This document shows positions 43,957 through 53,417 of a DNA stretch of 64,000 nt, piece by piece. Made by a program: the position numbers and the translations under genes. Every line of letters starts with the position of its first letter. Position 1 is the stretch's first letter. Under the pieces are notes generated by a model. The model did not search any database. It saw nothing but the letters and a program-made list of their open reading frames with translations, and was not told the origin of the DNA. Origin of the DNA: CAWCFV01 sp963794995 (GTDB taxonomy: Bacteria; Actinomycetota; Actinomycetes; JACCUZ01); NCBI GenBank assembly GCA_963794995.1, contig CAWCFV010000002.1:2480001-2544000 (forward strand), written 5' to 3'.

Positions 43957-45504
43957 GTGTCGACCACGGAGCGGGTGGCCCGGCTCACGCTGGACCCGGC
44001 CTTCTGCCTGGGCGAGGTCGACCGGCGGCTGTTCGGCTCGTTCGTCGAGCACATGGGCCGCTGCGTGTACACCGGGATCTACCAGCCCGGTCACCCCATC
44101 GGCCGACGACGACGGCTTCCGCAGGACGTGCTCGACCTGACCCGCGAGCTCGGGGTGTCGGTGGTCCGCTACCCGGGCGGCAACTTCGTCTCCAGCTACC
44201 GCTGGGAGGACGGCGTCGGCCCGCGCGAGGAGCGACCCACCCGGCTCGACCTCGCCTGGCGGGCGATCGAGCCCAACGACGTCGGCGTCAACGAGCTCAT
44301 GACCTGGGCCGGGCTCGCCGGCGTCGAGCCGATGATGGCCGTGAACCTCGGCACGCGCGGCGTGCAGGAGGCCGTCGACCTCCTCGAGTACTGCAACCAC
44401 CCGGGCGGCACCTACTGGTCCGACCTGCGACGCCGGCACGGCGTCGACAAGCCCCACGACATCAGGCTCTGGTGCCTCGGCAACGAGCTCGACGGACCGT
44501 GGCAGATGGGCCAGAAGACGGCGTACGAGTACGGCCGGCTGGCCGCCGAGACCGCCAAGGCCATGCGGATGGTCGACGACCGCATCGAGCTGGTCGCCGT
44601 CGGCAGCTCGAACTCCCGGATGCCCACCTTCGGCGCGTGGGAGGCCGAGGTCCTCGAGCAGACCTACGAGCACGTCGACTACATCTCGCTGCACGACTAC
44701 TACGAGGAGCACGACGGCGACCTCGCGAGCTTCCTCGCCTCCTCCACCGACATGGACGCCTTCATCGACGCGGTCGTGGCGACCGCCGACCACGTCGGCG
44801 CGAAGGTGCGCAGCAGCAAGAAGCTCAAGCTGTCCTTCGACGAGTGGAACGTCTGGTACCAGACGCGCTTTCCGGGACAGCGCCAGCTGGACTGGACCTT
44901 CGCCCCCGAGCTCATCGAGGACGAGTTCTCCGCCGTCGACGCGGTGGTCGTCGGCAGCTTCCTCATCACGCTGCTGCGGCACGCCGACCGCGTGGGCGTG
45001 GCCTGCCAGGCGCAGCTCGTCAACATCATCGCGCCGATCCGGACCGCACCCGAGGGCGCGGCCTGGCGGCAGAGCATCTTCCACCCCTTCGCGCTGACCA
45101 GCCGGCTGGCCCGCGGGCAGGTGCTGCGCGTCGAGCCCCGAAGTCCCCGGGTGGCGACCGAGCGCTACGGCGAGGTGCCGGCCCTCGACGTCACCGCGAC
45201 ACTCGACCAGGAGACGGGTGACACCGTCCTGCTCGCCGTCAACCGGGACCCCGCGGCTCCCCTCCGGGTGGAGGTCGACCTGCGGCCGCTGGCCGCCGAG
45301 CACGGCGACCTCGAGGTCGTCGAGCACCACGTGATGGGTGGCGACGACCTGCGGGCCACGAACACCGCCGGCGCTCCCGACCGGGTCGTCCCGCGCCGCG
45401 GCGACGACGCCCACGTCCGAGACCGATGCCTCGCCCTGACGCTGCCCCCGGCGTCCTGGACCGCGCTGCTGATGCGCCCGACGACCTCCGGAGCGACCCG
45501 ATGA
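43957..45504 (+). CDS. abfA: GH51 alpha-L-arabinofuranosidase
   Basis: Intracellular enzyme of 515 aa that removes terminal alpha-L-arabinofuranosyl groups. It starts with FGSFVEHMGRCVYTGIYQPG and has VVRYPGGNFVSSYRW. The acid/base Glu is in WCLGNELDGPWQMG and the nucleophile Glu in LSFDEWNVWY. Residues 48-56 read HPIGRRRRLPQDVL, where the family has a DGFRQDVL-type segment. The neighbouring frame reads SADDDGFR there, so one base seems gained near 44098 and one lost near 44130. The overall frame is kept. It overlaps the GH43 gene by four bases (ATGA). Confidence 0.93.
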   Translation: MSTTERVARLTLDPAFCLGEVDRRLFGSFVEHMGRCVYTGIYQPGHPIGRRRRLPQDVLDLTRELGVSVVRYPGGNFVSSYRWEDGVGPREERPTRLDLAWRAIEPNDVGVNELMTWAGLAGVEPMMAVNLGTRGVQEAVDLLEYCNHPGGTYWSDLRRRHGVDKPHDIRLWCLGNELDGPWQMGQKTAYEYGRLAAETAKAMRMVDDRIELVAVGSSNSRMPTFGAWEAEVLEQTYEHVDYISLHDYYEEHDGDLASFLASSTDMDAFIDAVVATADHVGAKVRSSKKLKLSFDEWNVWYQTRFPGQRQLDWTFAPELIEDEFSAVDAVVVGSFLITLLRHADRVGVACQAQLVNIIAPIRTAPEGAAWRQSIFHPFALTSRLARGQVLRVEPRSPRVATERYGEVPALDVTATLDQETGDTVLLAVNRDPAAPLRVEVDLRPLAAEHGDLEVVEHHVMGGDDLRATNTAGAPDRVVPRRGDDAHVRDRCLALTLPPASWTALLMRPTTSGATR

Positions 45505-47704
45505 CCCGTGTCCTGGACAACAGGCACCTCGCGGTGCTGGCGACCCTCGCCCTCGTCCTGACGATGCTCGCCGCCGCACCGGCGGGGGCGGCCCCCGCGA
45601 CGAGAACGTCGGGCACGTACACCAACCCGGTCAGCAAGGACTTCGCCGACACGTTCGCCGACCCGTCGCTCGTCCGCGGCAAGGACGGCTGGTGGTACTC
45701 CTACGGCACCTCGGACCCGCTGCGCGAGGGGGAGGGGACCGCGCACCGCATCCCGATGGCGAGGTCCCGCGACCTCGTCGACTGGACCTACGTCGGTGAC
45801 GCGTTCACCGACGCGACCCTCCCGACCTGGGCCGAGCCGGACGCCGGTATCTGGGCGCCGGACATCCGCTACGTCGACGGCGAGTACCGCATGTACTACG
45901 TCGTCACCCAGACCACGGTGACGACGGACCGCGACGACAACGCCATCGGCATGGCCACCGCCCCGACCCCGCGCGGCCCCTGGACGGACAGCGGGGCCCC
46001 GGTCGTGGGGCCGCGACCCGGCAACGGCGGCTACCTCTGGACGTTCGACCCCACCGTCGTGTCCGACCGGGACGGGTCGCAGTGGATCTTCTACGGCTCC
46101 TACAACGGCGGCATGTTCGTGCAGCCCCTCGACCCGTCCGGCACCAGGACCACCGGCGCCTCGACGATGGTCGCGATCGACAACAAGTTCGAGGGTGCCT
46201 ACGTCGTGCGGCACGGCCGCCACTGGTACCTGTTCGCCTCGACCGCCAACTGCTGCGCGGGCCCGACCACGGGCTACAGCGTCCAGGTCGGCCGGTCCCG
46301 CGCACCTCACCGGCCCGTACCTCGACGAGCAGGGGACCCCGCTGCTCGCCTCCCGCGCCGGGGGTACCCCGGTGCTGACCCAGAACGGCAACCGCTGGAT
46401 CGGGGCCGGGCACAACGCGATCGCGCAGGACGTCAGCGGGCAGGACTTCGTCGTCTACCACGCCCTGGACCGCGCCGACCCCTACCTCGACGGCACCTCC
46501 GGCATCAACGAGCGTCCGATGCTGATGGACCGGCTGGACTGGGTCGACGGGTGGCCGCTGGTCCGGGCCGGGCGCGGTCCGAGCGAGTCGGCCCAGCCGG
46601 CTCCCGTCACGGCGTCGGACCGCCCGCTGCGCACCGGTGAGGCCTCGACCCTGAGCAGGCCACGTCGTGGCGGCGTCCGGGTCGAGGGGGACCTCGCCGG
46701 ACGGGCGTCCCTGGTCGCCCGGTGGGCAGGACGGACCCGCGGCGTGCGGGCGACCGTCCGGCCGTCGGCCCACGAGCTGCGGCTCGTCGCGCGCTCCGGC
46801 GGGAAGCGGGTCGTGCGCACCGCCCCGCTTCCCGCCGGTCTCGACCTCGGGACGCCGCACAGCGTGGTGCTCGAGCTGCGGGGGAGCAGGGCGTACGCCG
46901 AGCTGAGCCAGGCGCGGCTGGGCGACCCGCTGGCCCGGCTCGCCCTCGCCCTGCCGCGCGCCCTGCGCTCCGGAGCCGGCCGGGCCGGCGCGGTGGCCCC
47001 CGGCCCGGGGACCGCGGACAACGTCACCGTCGTGGCGCCGGCAGGACCGCCACCGGTCCCCGTCGCCGAGCCGGTGCCGTCGCAGCGGGTGCCCGCGGCC
47101 AGCGACGAGTTCGACGGGGCCGGTCTCGGCGCCGGCTGGAGCTGGGTGCGGGAGGACCCGCAGGCGACGGTCGCCGGCGGCGAGCTGCGCTGGCCCACCG
47201 AGACCGCGGACCTCAACGGTCCCGGCAGCTCGGCGGGCGTGCTCCTGCGGGACCCGCCGGCCGGCGACTGGGCGATCGCGACCAAGCTCACGATCGACCT
47301 CGGCACCGACACGGTCCGCAACTACCAGCAGGCCGGCCTGGTGGTCTACGTCGGCGACGACCTGTTCACCCGGCTGTCGCACGTGGCGATCTGGAACACC
47401 CGGCAGACCGAGTTCGGCAAGGAGCAGCCGTGGCCGGACGACGACGGCGTCCAGAACGGCGGCACCATCGTCGGCCCGCCCGCCACCACCACCTGGCTGC
47501 AGGATCACCCACCGGGTCGACCCGGCCAACGGCGAGCACGAGCTGCGCGGCTGGACGAGCCGTGACGGCACCGACTGGGTGAAGGGCGGCGTATGGACGC
47601 TGCCCGCGGGCAGCGACCTGAGGGTGGGCCTGGTCTCCCAGGGCCGCAACCCGGCGGATCCCGCCGCCACCGCGCAGTTCGACTGGTTCCGCACCTACCG
47701 ATGA
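45501..47704 (+). CDS. secreted GH43 glycosidase with C-terminal concanavalin-like domain, apparent two frameshifts
   Basis: About 734 codons. A signal peptide (about 1-32) precedes a five-blade GH43 domain. The catalytic base is in FADTFADPSLVRG, the modulator Asp in GIWAPDIRYVDGEY and the acid Glu in DNKFEGAYVVRHG. After about residue 360 an unassigned beta-rich region follows. From about 535 a concanavalin-like domain begins (ASDEFDGAGLGAGWSW, WAIATKLTIDL), as at the end of many beta-xylosidases. One extra C near 46303 and one extra A near 47502 break the frame; the 2204-base length agrees with two added bases. It would release arabinose or xylose oligomers outside the cell for the adjacent importer. 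Confidence 0.85.
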
Positions 47705-47745
47705 CTCCCCGCACCCACCGCACCACCGAGCAGGAGGCACAGCAC

Positions 47746-49086
47746 ATGAGCACCGACAGGACTGGCATCTCGCGTCGCGGCTTGCTCGCCGCGGGCGGCG
47801 GCGTCGCGGCGGCCGCGGCCCTCTCCGCCTGTGGTGGCGGCAAGTCCGCCGACGAGGTGGCCGGCGGCGCCGCACCGAGCGGCGAGAAGTTCACCGGCAC
47901 CTACTCCGGGCCCGCGGTGACGCTGTCCTACTGGAACGGCTTCACCGGCGGTGACGGGCCCTTCATGGACCAGCTCGTCGAGCAGTTCCAGCAGGAGAAC
48001 CCCAAGATCACCGTCAAGCAGAACACCATCGAGTGGGCGGACTTCTACCAGAAGGTTCCCGCGGCGGTGACCGCCGGCAAGGGTCCGGACGTCGGCGTGA
48101 TGCACCAGGACCAGCTGGCCACCAACGCGGTGCGCAAGGTGATCCTCCCGGTGGACGACGTCGCCGACGCGCTCGGCCTGCAGGAGTCCGACTTCAGCCC
48201 GGAGGTGTGGAAGGCGGGGATCTACCAGGACAAGCGCTACGGGATCCCCCTCGACGTCCACTCGCTGGCGATGTACTGGCGCTCCGACGACGCCAAGCAG
48301 GCCGGAATCACCGAGCCCCCCACCGACGCGGCGTCCTTCGAGCAGGCGCTGGAGAAGTTCCAGGGGCCGGGCGGCCAGCCGCAGCCGTTCTGGATGCCGT
48401 CCAAGTGGCCCAGCCACCTGATGTTCCTGTCGCTGCTGTGGCAGCACGGCGGGGAGCCCTACGCGGCCGACGGCTCGAAGGCGACCTTCGACTCCGACGC
48501 CGGCGTCGCTGCGCTCACCTGGCAGGTCGAGCAGATCACCAAGGGCTACAGCCCGAAGAACGTCGCCATCGACACCCAGTACGTCGGGTTCAAGAACGAC
48601 AAGCTCGCGGTGACCTGGGACGGCATCTGGCAGATCAACGACCTCAAGGGCGCCGACGTCCCGTTCGAGATCGCGCCCATCCCGACGATCGGCGACCAGC
48701 CGGCCGTGTGGGCCAACTCGCACCACTTCTTCGTCAGCGCCCAGGCGGCCAAGGACGACAACAAGTTCGACGCCGCCCGCGTGTTCATCGACTGGATGAG
48801 CAAGAAGTCCGCCGAGTGGGCCGGCGCAGGGATGATCCCGGCCCGCAAGTCGGTCCGCGAGGGTGCCGACGTGACCTCCTCGACCCAGGCCCCGATCGCC
48901 GCCACGATCGACTCGATGAGGTTCCTGCCCCCGGTCCCCGGCCTGGGTGACGTGCAGGGGCAGACCCTCGAGATCGCCGTCAACGAGGCGACGCTGCTGA
49001 AGAAGTCGCCCGCCGACGCGCTCAGGGACGCTGCCGGCAAGGCCACCAAGGCGATGGAGGCGAACCTCGAGAAGTACGGCGCCTGA
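47746..49086 (+). CDS. ABC sugar transporter, substrate-binding lipoprotein
   Basis: Extracellular solute-binding protein of 446 aa, family 1 (MalE-like). The signal has a Tat-like RRGLLAAGG and ends in the lipobox ALSAC (about residue 28), so it is a lipid-anchored protein. Typical marks are TLSYWNGFTGGDGPFMDQLV, GKGPDVGVMHQDQLATNAV, YGIPLDVHSLAMYWRSD and AWEL-type helices near the end. ATG at 47746 has AGGAGG upstream; an ATG at 47701 is also in frame. Its place between GH43 and two permeases suggests arabino-oligosaccharides as ligand. Confidence 0.92.
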   Translation: MSTDRTGISRRGLLAAGGGVAAAAALSACGGGKSADEVAGGAAPSGEKFTGTYSGPAVTLSYWNGFTGGDGPFMDQLVEQFQQENPKITVKQNTIEWADFYQKVPAAVTAGKGPDVGVMHQDQLATNAVRKVILPVDDVADALGLQESDFSPEVWKAGIYQDKRYGIPLDVHSLAMYWRSDDAKQAGITEPPTDAASFEQALEKFQGPGGQPQPFWMPSKWPSHLMFLSLLWQHGGEPYAADGSKATFDSDAGVAALTWQVEQITKGYSPKNVAIDTQYVGFKNDKLAVTWDGIWQINDLKGADVPFEIAPIPTIGDQPAVWANSHHFFVSAQAAKDDNKFDAARVFIDWMSKKSAEWAGAGMIPARKSVREGADVTSSTQAPIAATIDSMRFLPPVPGLGDVQGQTLEIAVNEATLLKKSPADALRDAAGKATKAMEANLEKYGA

Positions 49087-49088
49087 CA

Positions 49089-50060
49089 GTGGCCGTGACC
49101 AGTGCCCGTGCGGCCCGCCGGGACGACGACCTCGTCGTCGACCCCGGCGGGCGGCCGGGCGCCGCCGGCGGTGCCGCGACCCGGGCGGGAACGGCCACGC
49201 CGTGGCTGTTCCTCGCCCCGTACCTCGGGCTGTTCCTGGGGTTCGTCGTGGCGCCGGCGGTGTACGGGTTCTGGATCAGCCTGCACGACTACGACTACAC
49301 GCTGCCCGGCAAGCCGTTCGTCGGGCTGGAGAACTACGCCGACCTGGTCGATCCCGGGTCCCTCGCCGCCGAGCGGTTCTGGGGAGGCATGCGGGCCACC
49401 GGGATCTTCACCGTGATGAGCGTCCCGCTGCTGCTCGTGCTGCCCCTCGGCGTGGCCCTGGCGATGAACCAGCGGTTCCGCGGCCGCAACCTGTTCCGGG
49501 CCGTCTACTTCGCGCCGTACGTGCTCGGTGTCGCGGTGGTCGCCGTCATGTGGCGCTTCCTGCTCGACAACAACATCGGGCTGGTCAACCACTACCTGGG
49601 CGTCGTCGGGCTGCCCGACGACATCGCGTGGACGACCTCGGTGCCGGCCGCCTGGTTCGCGCTCGTCGGTGTCACCGTGTGGTGGACCATGGGGTTCAAC
49701 GCGGTCATCTACCTCGCCGGCCTGCAGGACATCCCCAAGGAGCTCTACGAGGCCGCCGAGGTCGACGGGGCCGGCGCCTGGCAACGGTTCCGGCACGTGA
49801 CGGTCCCGGGCCTGCGACCGGTGCTCGCCTTCGTCACGATGATCACGATCATCGCCTCGGCGAACATGTTCGGCCAGTCCTACCTGATGACGCGCGGTGC
49901 ACCGGGCACCGAGACGCGCACGGCGATCTACGAGATCGCGGAGACCGGCCTGCGCCAGTACCAGATGGGCCAGGCGGCCGCGATGAGCTACGTCCTGACC
50001 GTCGTCCTGATGCTGGCGAGCGTCGTCGTCTTCCGGCTGTTCCGCGAGCGGAGCGCGTGA
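49089..50060 (+). CDS. ABC sugar transporter permease (MalF type)
   Basis: Permease of 323 aa with six membrane helices after a hydrophilic start of about 35 residues. The first helix is LFLAPYLGLFLGFVVAPAVY. The EAA loop that contacts the ATPase reads LYEAAEVDGAGAWQRFRHVTVPGL, here in blocks: LYEAAEVDGAGAW and RFRHVTVPGL. It begins with GTG two bases after the binding-protein stop. It pairs with the next permease. No ATPase gene is present, as is common when a shared MsiK-type ATPase serves several sugar importers. Confidence 0.93.
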   Translation: MAVTSARAARRDDDLVVDPGGRPGAAGGAATRAGTATPWLFLAPYLGLFLGFVVAPAVYGFWISLHDYDYTLPGKPFVGLENYADLVDPGSLAAERFWGGMRATGIFTVMSVPLLLVLPLGVALAMNQRFRGRNLFRAVYFAPYVLGVAVVAVMWRFLLDNNIGLVNHYLGVVGLPDDIAWTTSVPAAWFALVGVTVWWTMGFNAVIYLAGLQDIPKELYEAAEVDGAGAWQRFRHVTVPGLRPVLAFVTMITIIASANMFGQSYLMTRGAPGTETRTAIYEIAETGLRQYQMGQAAAMSYVLTVVLMLASVVVFRLFRERSA

Positions 50061-50890
50061 TGGCCACGGTGACCGCCCGGACGGCGCTGCGCTACGTCCT
50101 GCTCACCCTCCTGGCACTGGTCTTCCTGAGCCCGTTGCTGTTCCTGCTCGTGACGAGCCTCAAGACCCGGGCCGAGGCGACCGGCACACCGCCCACCTGG
50201 ATCCCCCGGGAGATCACGACCCAGGCCTACGACGCCATCCTGGGCAGCAGCGAGACCCCCGTGCTGCGGTGGTTCGCCAACAGCATGGTCGCGGCGTTCG
50301 GCAACGCGCTGCTCGTCGTCTCGACCTCGGCGCTGGCTGCCTACCCGCTGGCCCGGATGGAGTTCCGCGGCAAGCGGCTGGTCTTCGGCGCCATCGTCGC
50401 GACCCTGTTCATCCCCCCGGTGATCCTCACGATCCCCAACTACCTGATCGTCGGCGAGCTGCGCTGGCTCGACACCCTGGTGGCGGTCATCGTCCCCACG
50501 GCCGCCTCGGCGTTCGGTGTCTTCTTCCTGCGGCAGTTCTTCCTCACCCTGCCCAAGGAGCTCGAGGAGGCGGCGATCGTCGACGGAGCCAACCGGCTGC
50601 AGGTGTTCCTGCGCGTCGTCCTGCCGCTGTCCAAGCCGGCTCTGGTGACCCTGGGGCTGCTGGCCTTCCTCACCAACTACAACGACTTCCTGTGGCCGGT
50701 CTACGTCCTGTTCAGCCCCGAGAACCAGACCCTTCCCGCGGGGCTGTCGACCCTCCAGTCGGCGAACGCCGTGCGCTACGACCTGCTCACGGCCGGGGCG
50801 GTCGTGGCCAGCGTCCCGGTGCTGCTGCTGTACGTGTTCGCCCAGCGCTACATCATCGAAGGCGTCTCCAGGTCCGGGCTCAAGGGCTGA
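50060..50890 (+). CDS. ABC sugar transporter permease (MalG type)
   Basis: Permease of 276 aa with six helices: LLTLLALVFLSPLLFLLVTS, FANSMVAAFGNALLVVSTSA, VFGAIVATLFIPPVILTIPN, VAVIVPTAASAFGVFFLRQF, and two near the end. The EAA loop is LEEAAIVDGANRLQVFLRVV. Its ATG overlaps the stop of the MalF-type gene by one base (TGATG). It is the last gene of the arabinoside operon and converges on the O-mannosyltransferase gene with nine bases between. Confidence 0.93.
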   Translation: MATVTARTALRYVLLTLLALVFLSPLLFLLVTSLKTRAEATGTPPTWIPREITTQAYDAILGSSETPVLRWFANSMVAAFGNALLVVSTSALAAYPLARMEFRGKRLVFGAIVATLFIPPVILTIPNYLIVGELRWLDTLVAVIVPTAASAFGVFFLRQFFLTLPKELEEAAIVDGANRLQVFLRVVLPLSKPALVTLGLLAFLTNYNDFLWPVYVLFSPENQTLPAGLSTLQSANAVRYDLLTAGAVVASVPVLLLYVFAQRYIIEGVSRSGLKG

Positions 50891-50899
50891 GCGCGCCCG

Positions 50900-52495
50900 T
50901 CAGATCCAGGACCGCCACCACATGCGGCGGGCCCAGTCGGCGTACGGGACCACCTCTGCCGAGAGCACCGGCAGCAGCCACAGGAAGTTCGCCACCGCGA
51001 GGAGCACGTACGCGCCCGCGACGGCGGCACCCCACTGGCGTCGCCGCGGCGAGGCATCGGCCCCGCCGAGGACCAGGCCGAGGCACTGGGTGACCGCGAG
51101 CACGAGGAAGGGCACGAACACGACCGCGTAGAAGGAGTAGATGGTCCGCTCCTGGAAGAAGAACCACGGCAGGTAGCCGCCCGCGACCCCGCACAGGATC
51201 GCGCCGGCCCGCCAGTCGCGCCGGGCTGCCCACAGGTAGACCAGCACGGGCAGGGCGACGCACGCCGCCCACCAGATGGCGGGGGTCCCCAGCGCGGTGA
51301 CTGCCCGCGAGCACTGGTCGACCACGCAGCCCTGCTGGCCGGAGGTCGGGCCCTCGTAGAAGTAGGACACCGGCCGGCCCAGGACGAGCCAGCTCCAGGG
51401 GTTCGACTCGTAGTCGTGCGGGCTGCGCAGGTCGCGGTGGAACGAGTACGCCTCGTGGTGGTAGTGCAGCAGGCTGCGCATCGCGCCCGGGAGCCAGGAG
51501 GGGCCGCCGGGGTTGTCCTGCGCCCAGTTCCGCAGGTACGCGCGGTCGCCCCCGAGGAACCAGCCGGTCCACGACAGCAGGTAGACCGGGGCCGCGACCA
51601 GCACGAGCGAGGCGAAGGCGGGCAGTGCGTCGCGGACGAGCGCACCGACCCACGGGCGCTGCGCTCCCGCCGTCCGCCGGGCGCCCATGTCCCAGAGCAC
51701 GGTGAGCAGGCCGAAGGCGGCCACGAAGTAGAGGCCGCTCCACTTGGTCGCGCAGGCGGCGCCGAGGAAGACGCCAGCCGCCAGCCGCCAGGGGCGCAGC
51801 CCGAGGCCGGGCCCGAAACGCGACCCGAGCGCGGAGTCCAGCCCGGCGGCCAGCCGCCGCCTGACCTGGTCCCGGTCGACGAGCAGGGCGCCGAACGCCG
51901 CCAGCACCCAGAACATGAGGATCGGGTCGAGCAGGGCGGTCCGGCTGTGCACGTAGGCGAGCCCGTCGACCGCGAGGAGCAGCCCTGCGACGCAGCCCAG
52001 CAACGTGGAGCGGAACAGCCGCCGCCCGATCCGCGCAGTCATGAGCACCGCGAGGGTGCCGAGCAGGGCGACCATGAACCGCCAGCCGAACGGCGTCATG
52101 CCGAACAGCTGCTCGCCCAGGGCGATCACCCACTTGCCGCCTGGTGGGTGCACGACGTACGACGGGTCGCCGGTCCACAGGTCGGTGAGGTCGCCGGCCA
52201 GGATCTTGATGTTGGCCGGGTCGGGGTCGCCGTCCTTCGCGGCCTTCAGGTAGCCCTGCTCGACGCCGAAGTGCAGCAGCGACCACCCGTCCTTGGCGTA
52301 GTACGTCTCGTCGAAGATGAACGCCCGTGGCTGCCCCAGGTGCCAGAACCGGAGCACTCCTGCGACCGCGGCGACCAGCAGCGGACCACCCCACCCCCAC
52401 CGGCCGTCGGCCGGCAGTGCGGGCGACAGCCGCTCCCGGACCCGGGCGACGTCGACATGCCGGCTGTCGATCGGCGCGGTGGTCGACTGCAGCAC
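50900..52495 (-). CDS. pmt: protein O-mannosyltransferase (PMT family)
   Basis: Polytopic GT39 enzyme of 531 aa that transfers mannose from polyprenyl-phosphate-mannose to Ser/Thr of exported proteins. The first external loop has the essential acidic pair in AFIFDETYYAKDGWSLL. PPGGKWVIALGEQLFG, ALLDPILMFWV and CATKWSGLYF follow. The end carries further helices and FFFQERTIYSFYAVVF. About 10-11 membrane helices are expected. GTG at 52495 is used. It is divergent from rsmI by 32 bp, exactly as Rv1002c and Rv1003 in Mycobacterium tuberculosis. The exported proteins of this window may be clients. Confidence 0.93.
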   Translation of the reverse strand: MLQSTTAPIDSRHVDVARVRERLSPALPADGRWGWGGPLLVAAVAGVLRFWHLGQPRAFIFDETYYAKDGWSLLHFGVEQGYLKAAKDGDPDPANIKILAGDLTDLWTGDPSYVVHPPGGKWVIALGEQLFGMTPFGWRFMVALLGTLAVLMTARIGRRLFRSTLLGCVAGLLLAVDGLAYVHSRTALLDPILMFWVLAAFGALLVDRDQVRRRLAAGLDSALGSRFGPGLGLRPWRLAAGVFLGAACATKWSGLYFVAAFGLLTVLWDMGARRTAGAQRPWVGALVRDALPAFASLVLVAAPVYLLSWTGWFLGGDRAYLRNWAQDNPGGPSWLPGAMRSLLHYHHEAYSFHRDLRSPHDYESNPWSWLVLGRPVSYFYEGPTSGQQGCVVDQCSRAVTALGTPAIWWAACVALPVLVYLWAARRDWRAGAILCGVAGGYLPWFFFQERTIYSFYAVVFVPFLVLAVTQCLGLVLGGADASPRRRQWGAAVAGAYVLLAVANFLWLLPVLSAEVVPYADWARRMWWRSWI

Positions 52496-52527
52496 CGGGC
52501 CAGCGTACGCAGGCCACGTCCGTCACC

Positions 52528-53382
52528 ATGGTGCGCGTGGCCGACGGAGCGGGTGGCGTGCTGGTGCTGGCGGGCACGCCCATCGGCGACCCCGACGACG
52601 CCACCCCGCGGCTGCGGCGCGAGCTGGCGACCGCCGACGTGGTGGCCGCCGAGGACACCCGCCGCCTGCGGCGGCTGACCACTGACCTGGGCGTCGAGGT
52701 GTCCGGTCGCGTCGTCTCCTACTACGAGCAGAACGAGGCGGCCCGGACGCCGGAGCTCGTCGAGGCCGTGGCGGCTGGCCTGCGGGTGCTGCTGGTGACC
52801 GACGCGGGGATGCCGTCGGTGTCCGACCCCGGGTACCGCCTGGTGGCGGCCGTGGTCGGGGCCGGACTCGCGGTCACCGCGGCGCCCGGGCCGTCCGCCG
52901 TGCTCACCGCCCTCGCCCTGTCCGGGCTCCCGGTCGACCGCTTCTGCTTCGAGGGCTTCCTGCCCCGCAAGCCGGGGGAGCGGTCCCGGCGGCTCGCGGA
53001 CCTGGTGACCGAGCAGCGGACCACCGTCTTCTTCGAGGCGCCGCACCGGCTGGCGGCCGCCCTCGAGGCGATGGCCCGAGCCTTCGGCGACGACCGGCCG
53101 GCCGCGGTGTGCCGGGAGCTCACCAAGACCTACGAAGAGGTACGCCGGGGGAGCCTGGGCGAGCTCGCGGCCTGGGCTGCCGACGGGGTGCGCGGGGAGA
53201 TCACGGTGGTCGTCGCCGGTGCTGGGCCCCGGCCCCCGGCTGACCCGGCCGACCTGGTCGGGGAGGTCGAGGCCCTGGTCGCCGGCGGGAGCCGGCTCAA
53301 GGACGCCTCCGCGGAGGTCGCCGGCCGTCACGGCACCTCGCGCAAGGCCGTCTACGACGCCGTCCTCGCCGCGCGCCCCTGA
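52528..53382 (+). CDS. rsmI: 16S rRNA (cytidine-1402-2'-O)-methyltransferase RsmI
   Basis: SAM-dependent enzyme of about 284 aa that methylates C1402 of 16S rRNA. It shows LVLAGTPIGDPDDATPRLRR, AAEDTRRLRRL, TDAGMPSVSDPGYRLV, APGPSAVLTALALSGLP and FEGFLPRKPGERS. The last 40 residues carry the short C-terminal helix domain (GSRLKDASAEVAGRHG). ATG at 52528 is chosen; the GTG codons three and nine bases later are alternatives. It lies in a short divergent promoter region shared with pmt. Confidence 0.93.
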   Translation: MVRVADGAGGVLVLAGTPIGDPDDATPRLRRELATADVVAAEDTRRLRRLTTDLGVEVSGRVVSYYEQNEAARTPELVEAVAAGLRVLLVTDAGMPSVSDPGYRLVAAVVGAGLAVTAAPGPSAVLTALALSGLPVDRFCFEGFLPRKPGERSRRLADLVTEQRTTVFFEAPHRLAAALEAMARAFGDDRPAAVCRELTKTYEEVRRGSLGELAAWAADGVRGEITVVVAGAGPRPPADPADLVGEVEALVAGGSRLKDASAEVAGRHGTSRKAVYDAVLAARP

Positions 53383-53417
53383 CGGGCTGCTGCGGCGGGC
53401 GGTCTAGCCTGGCGGGC

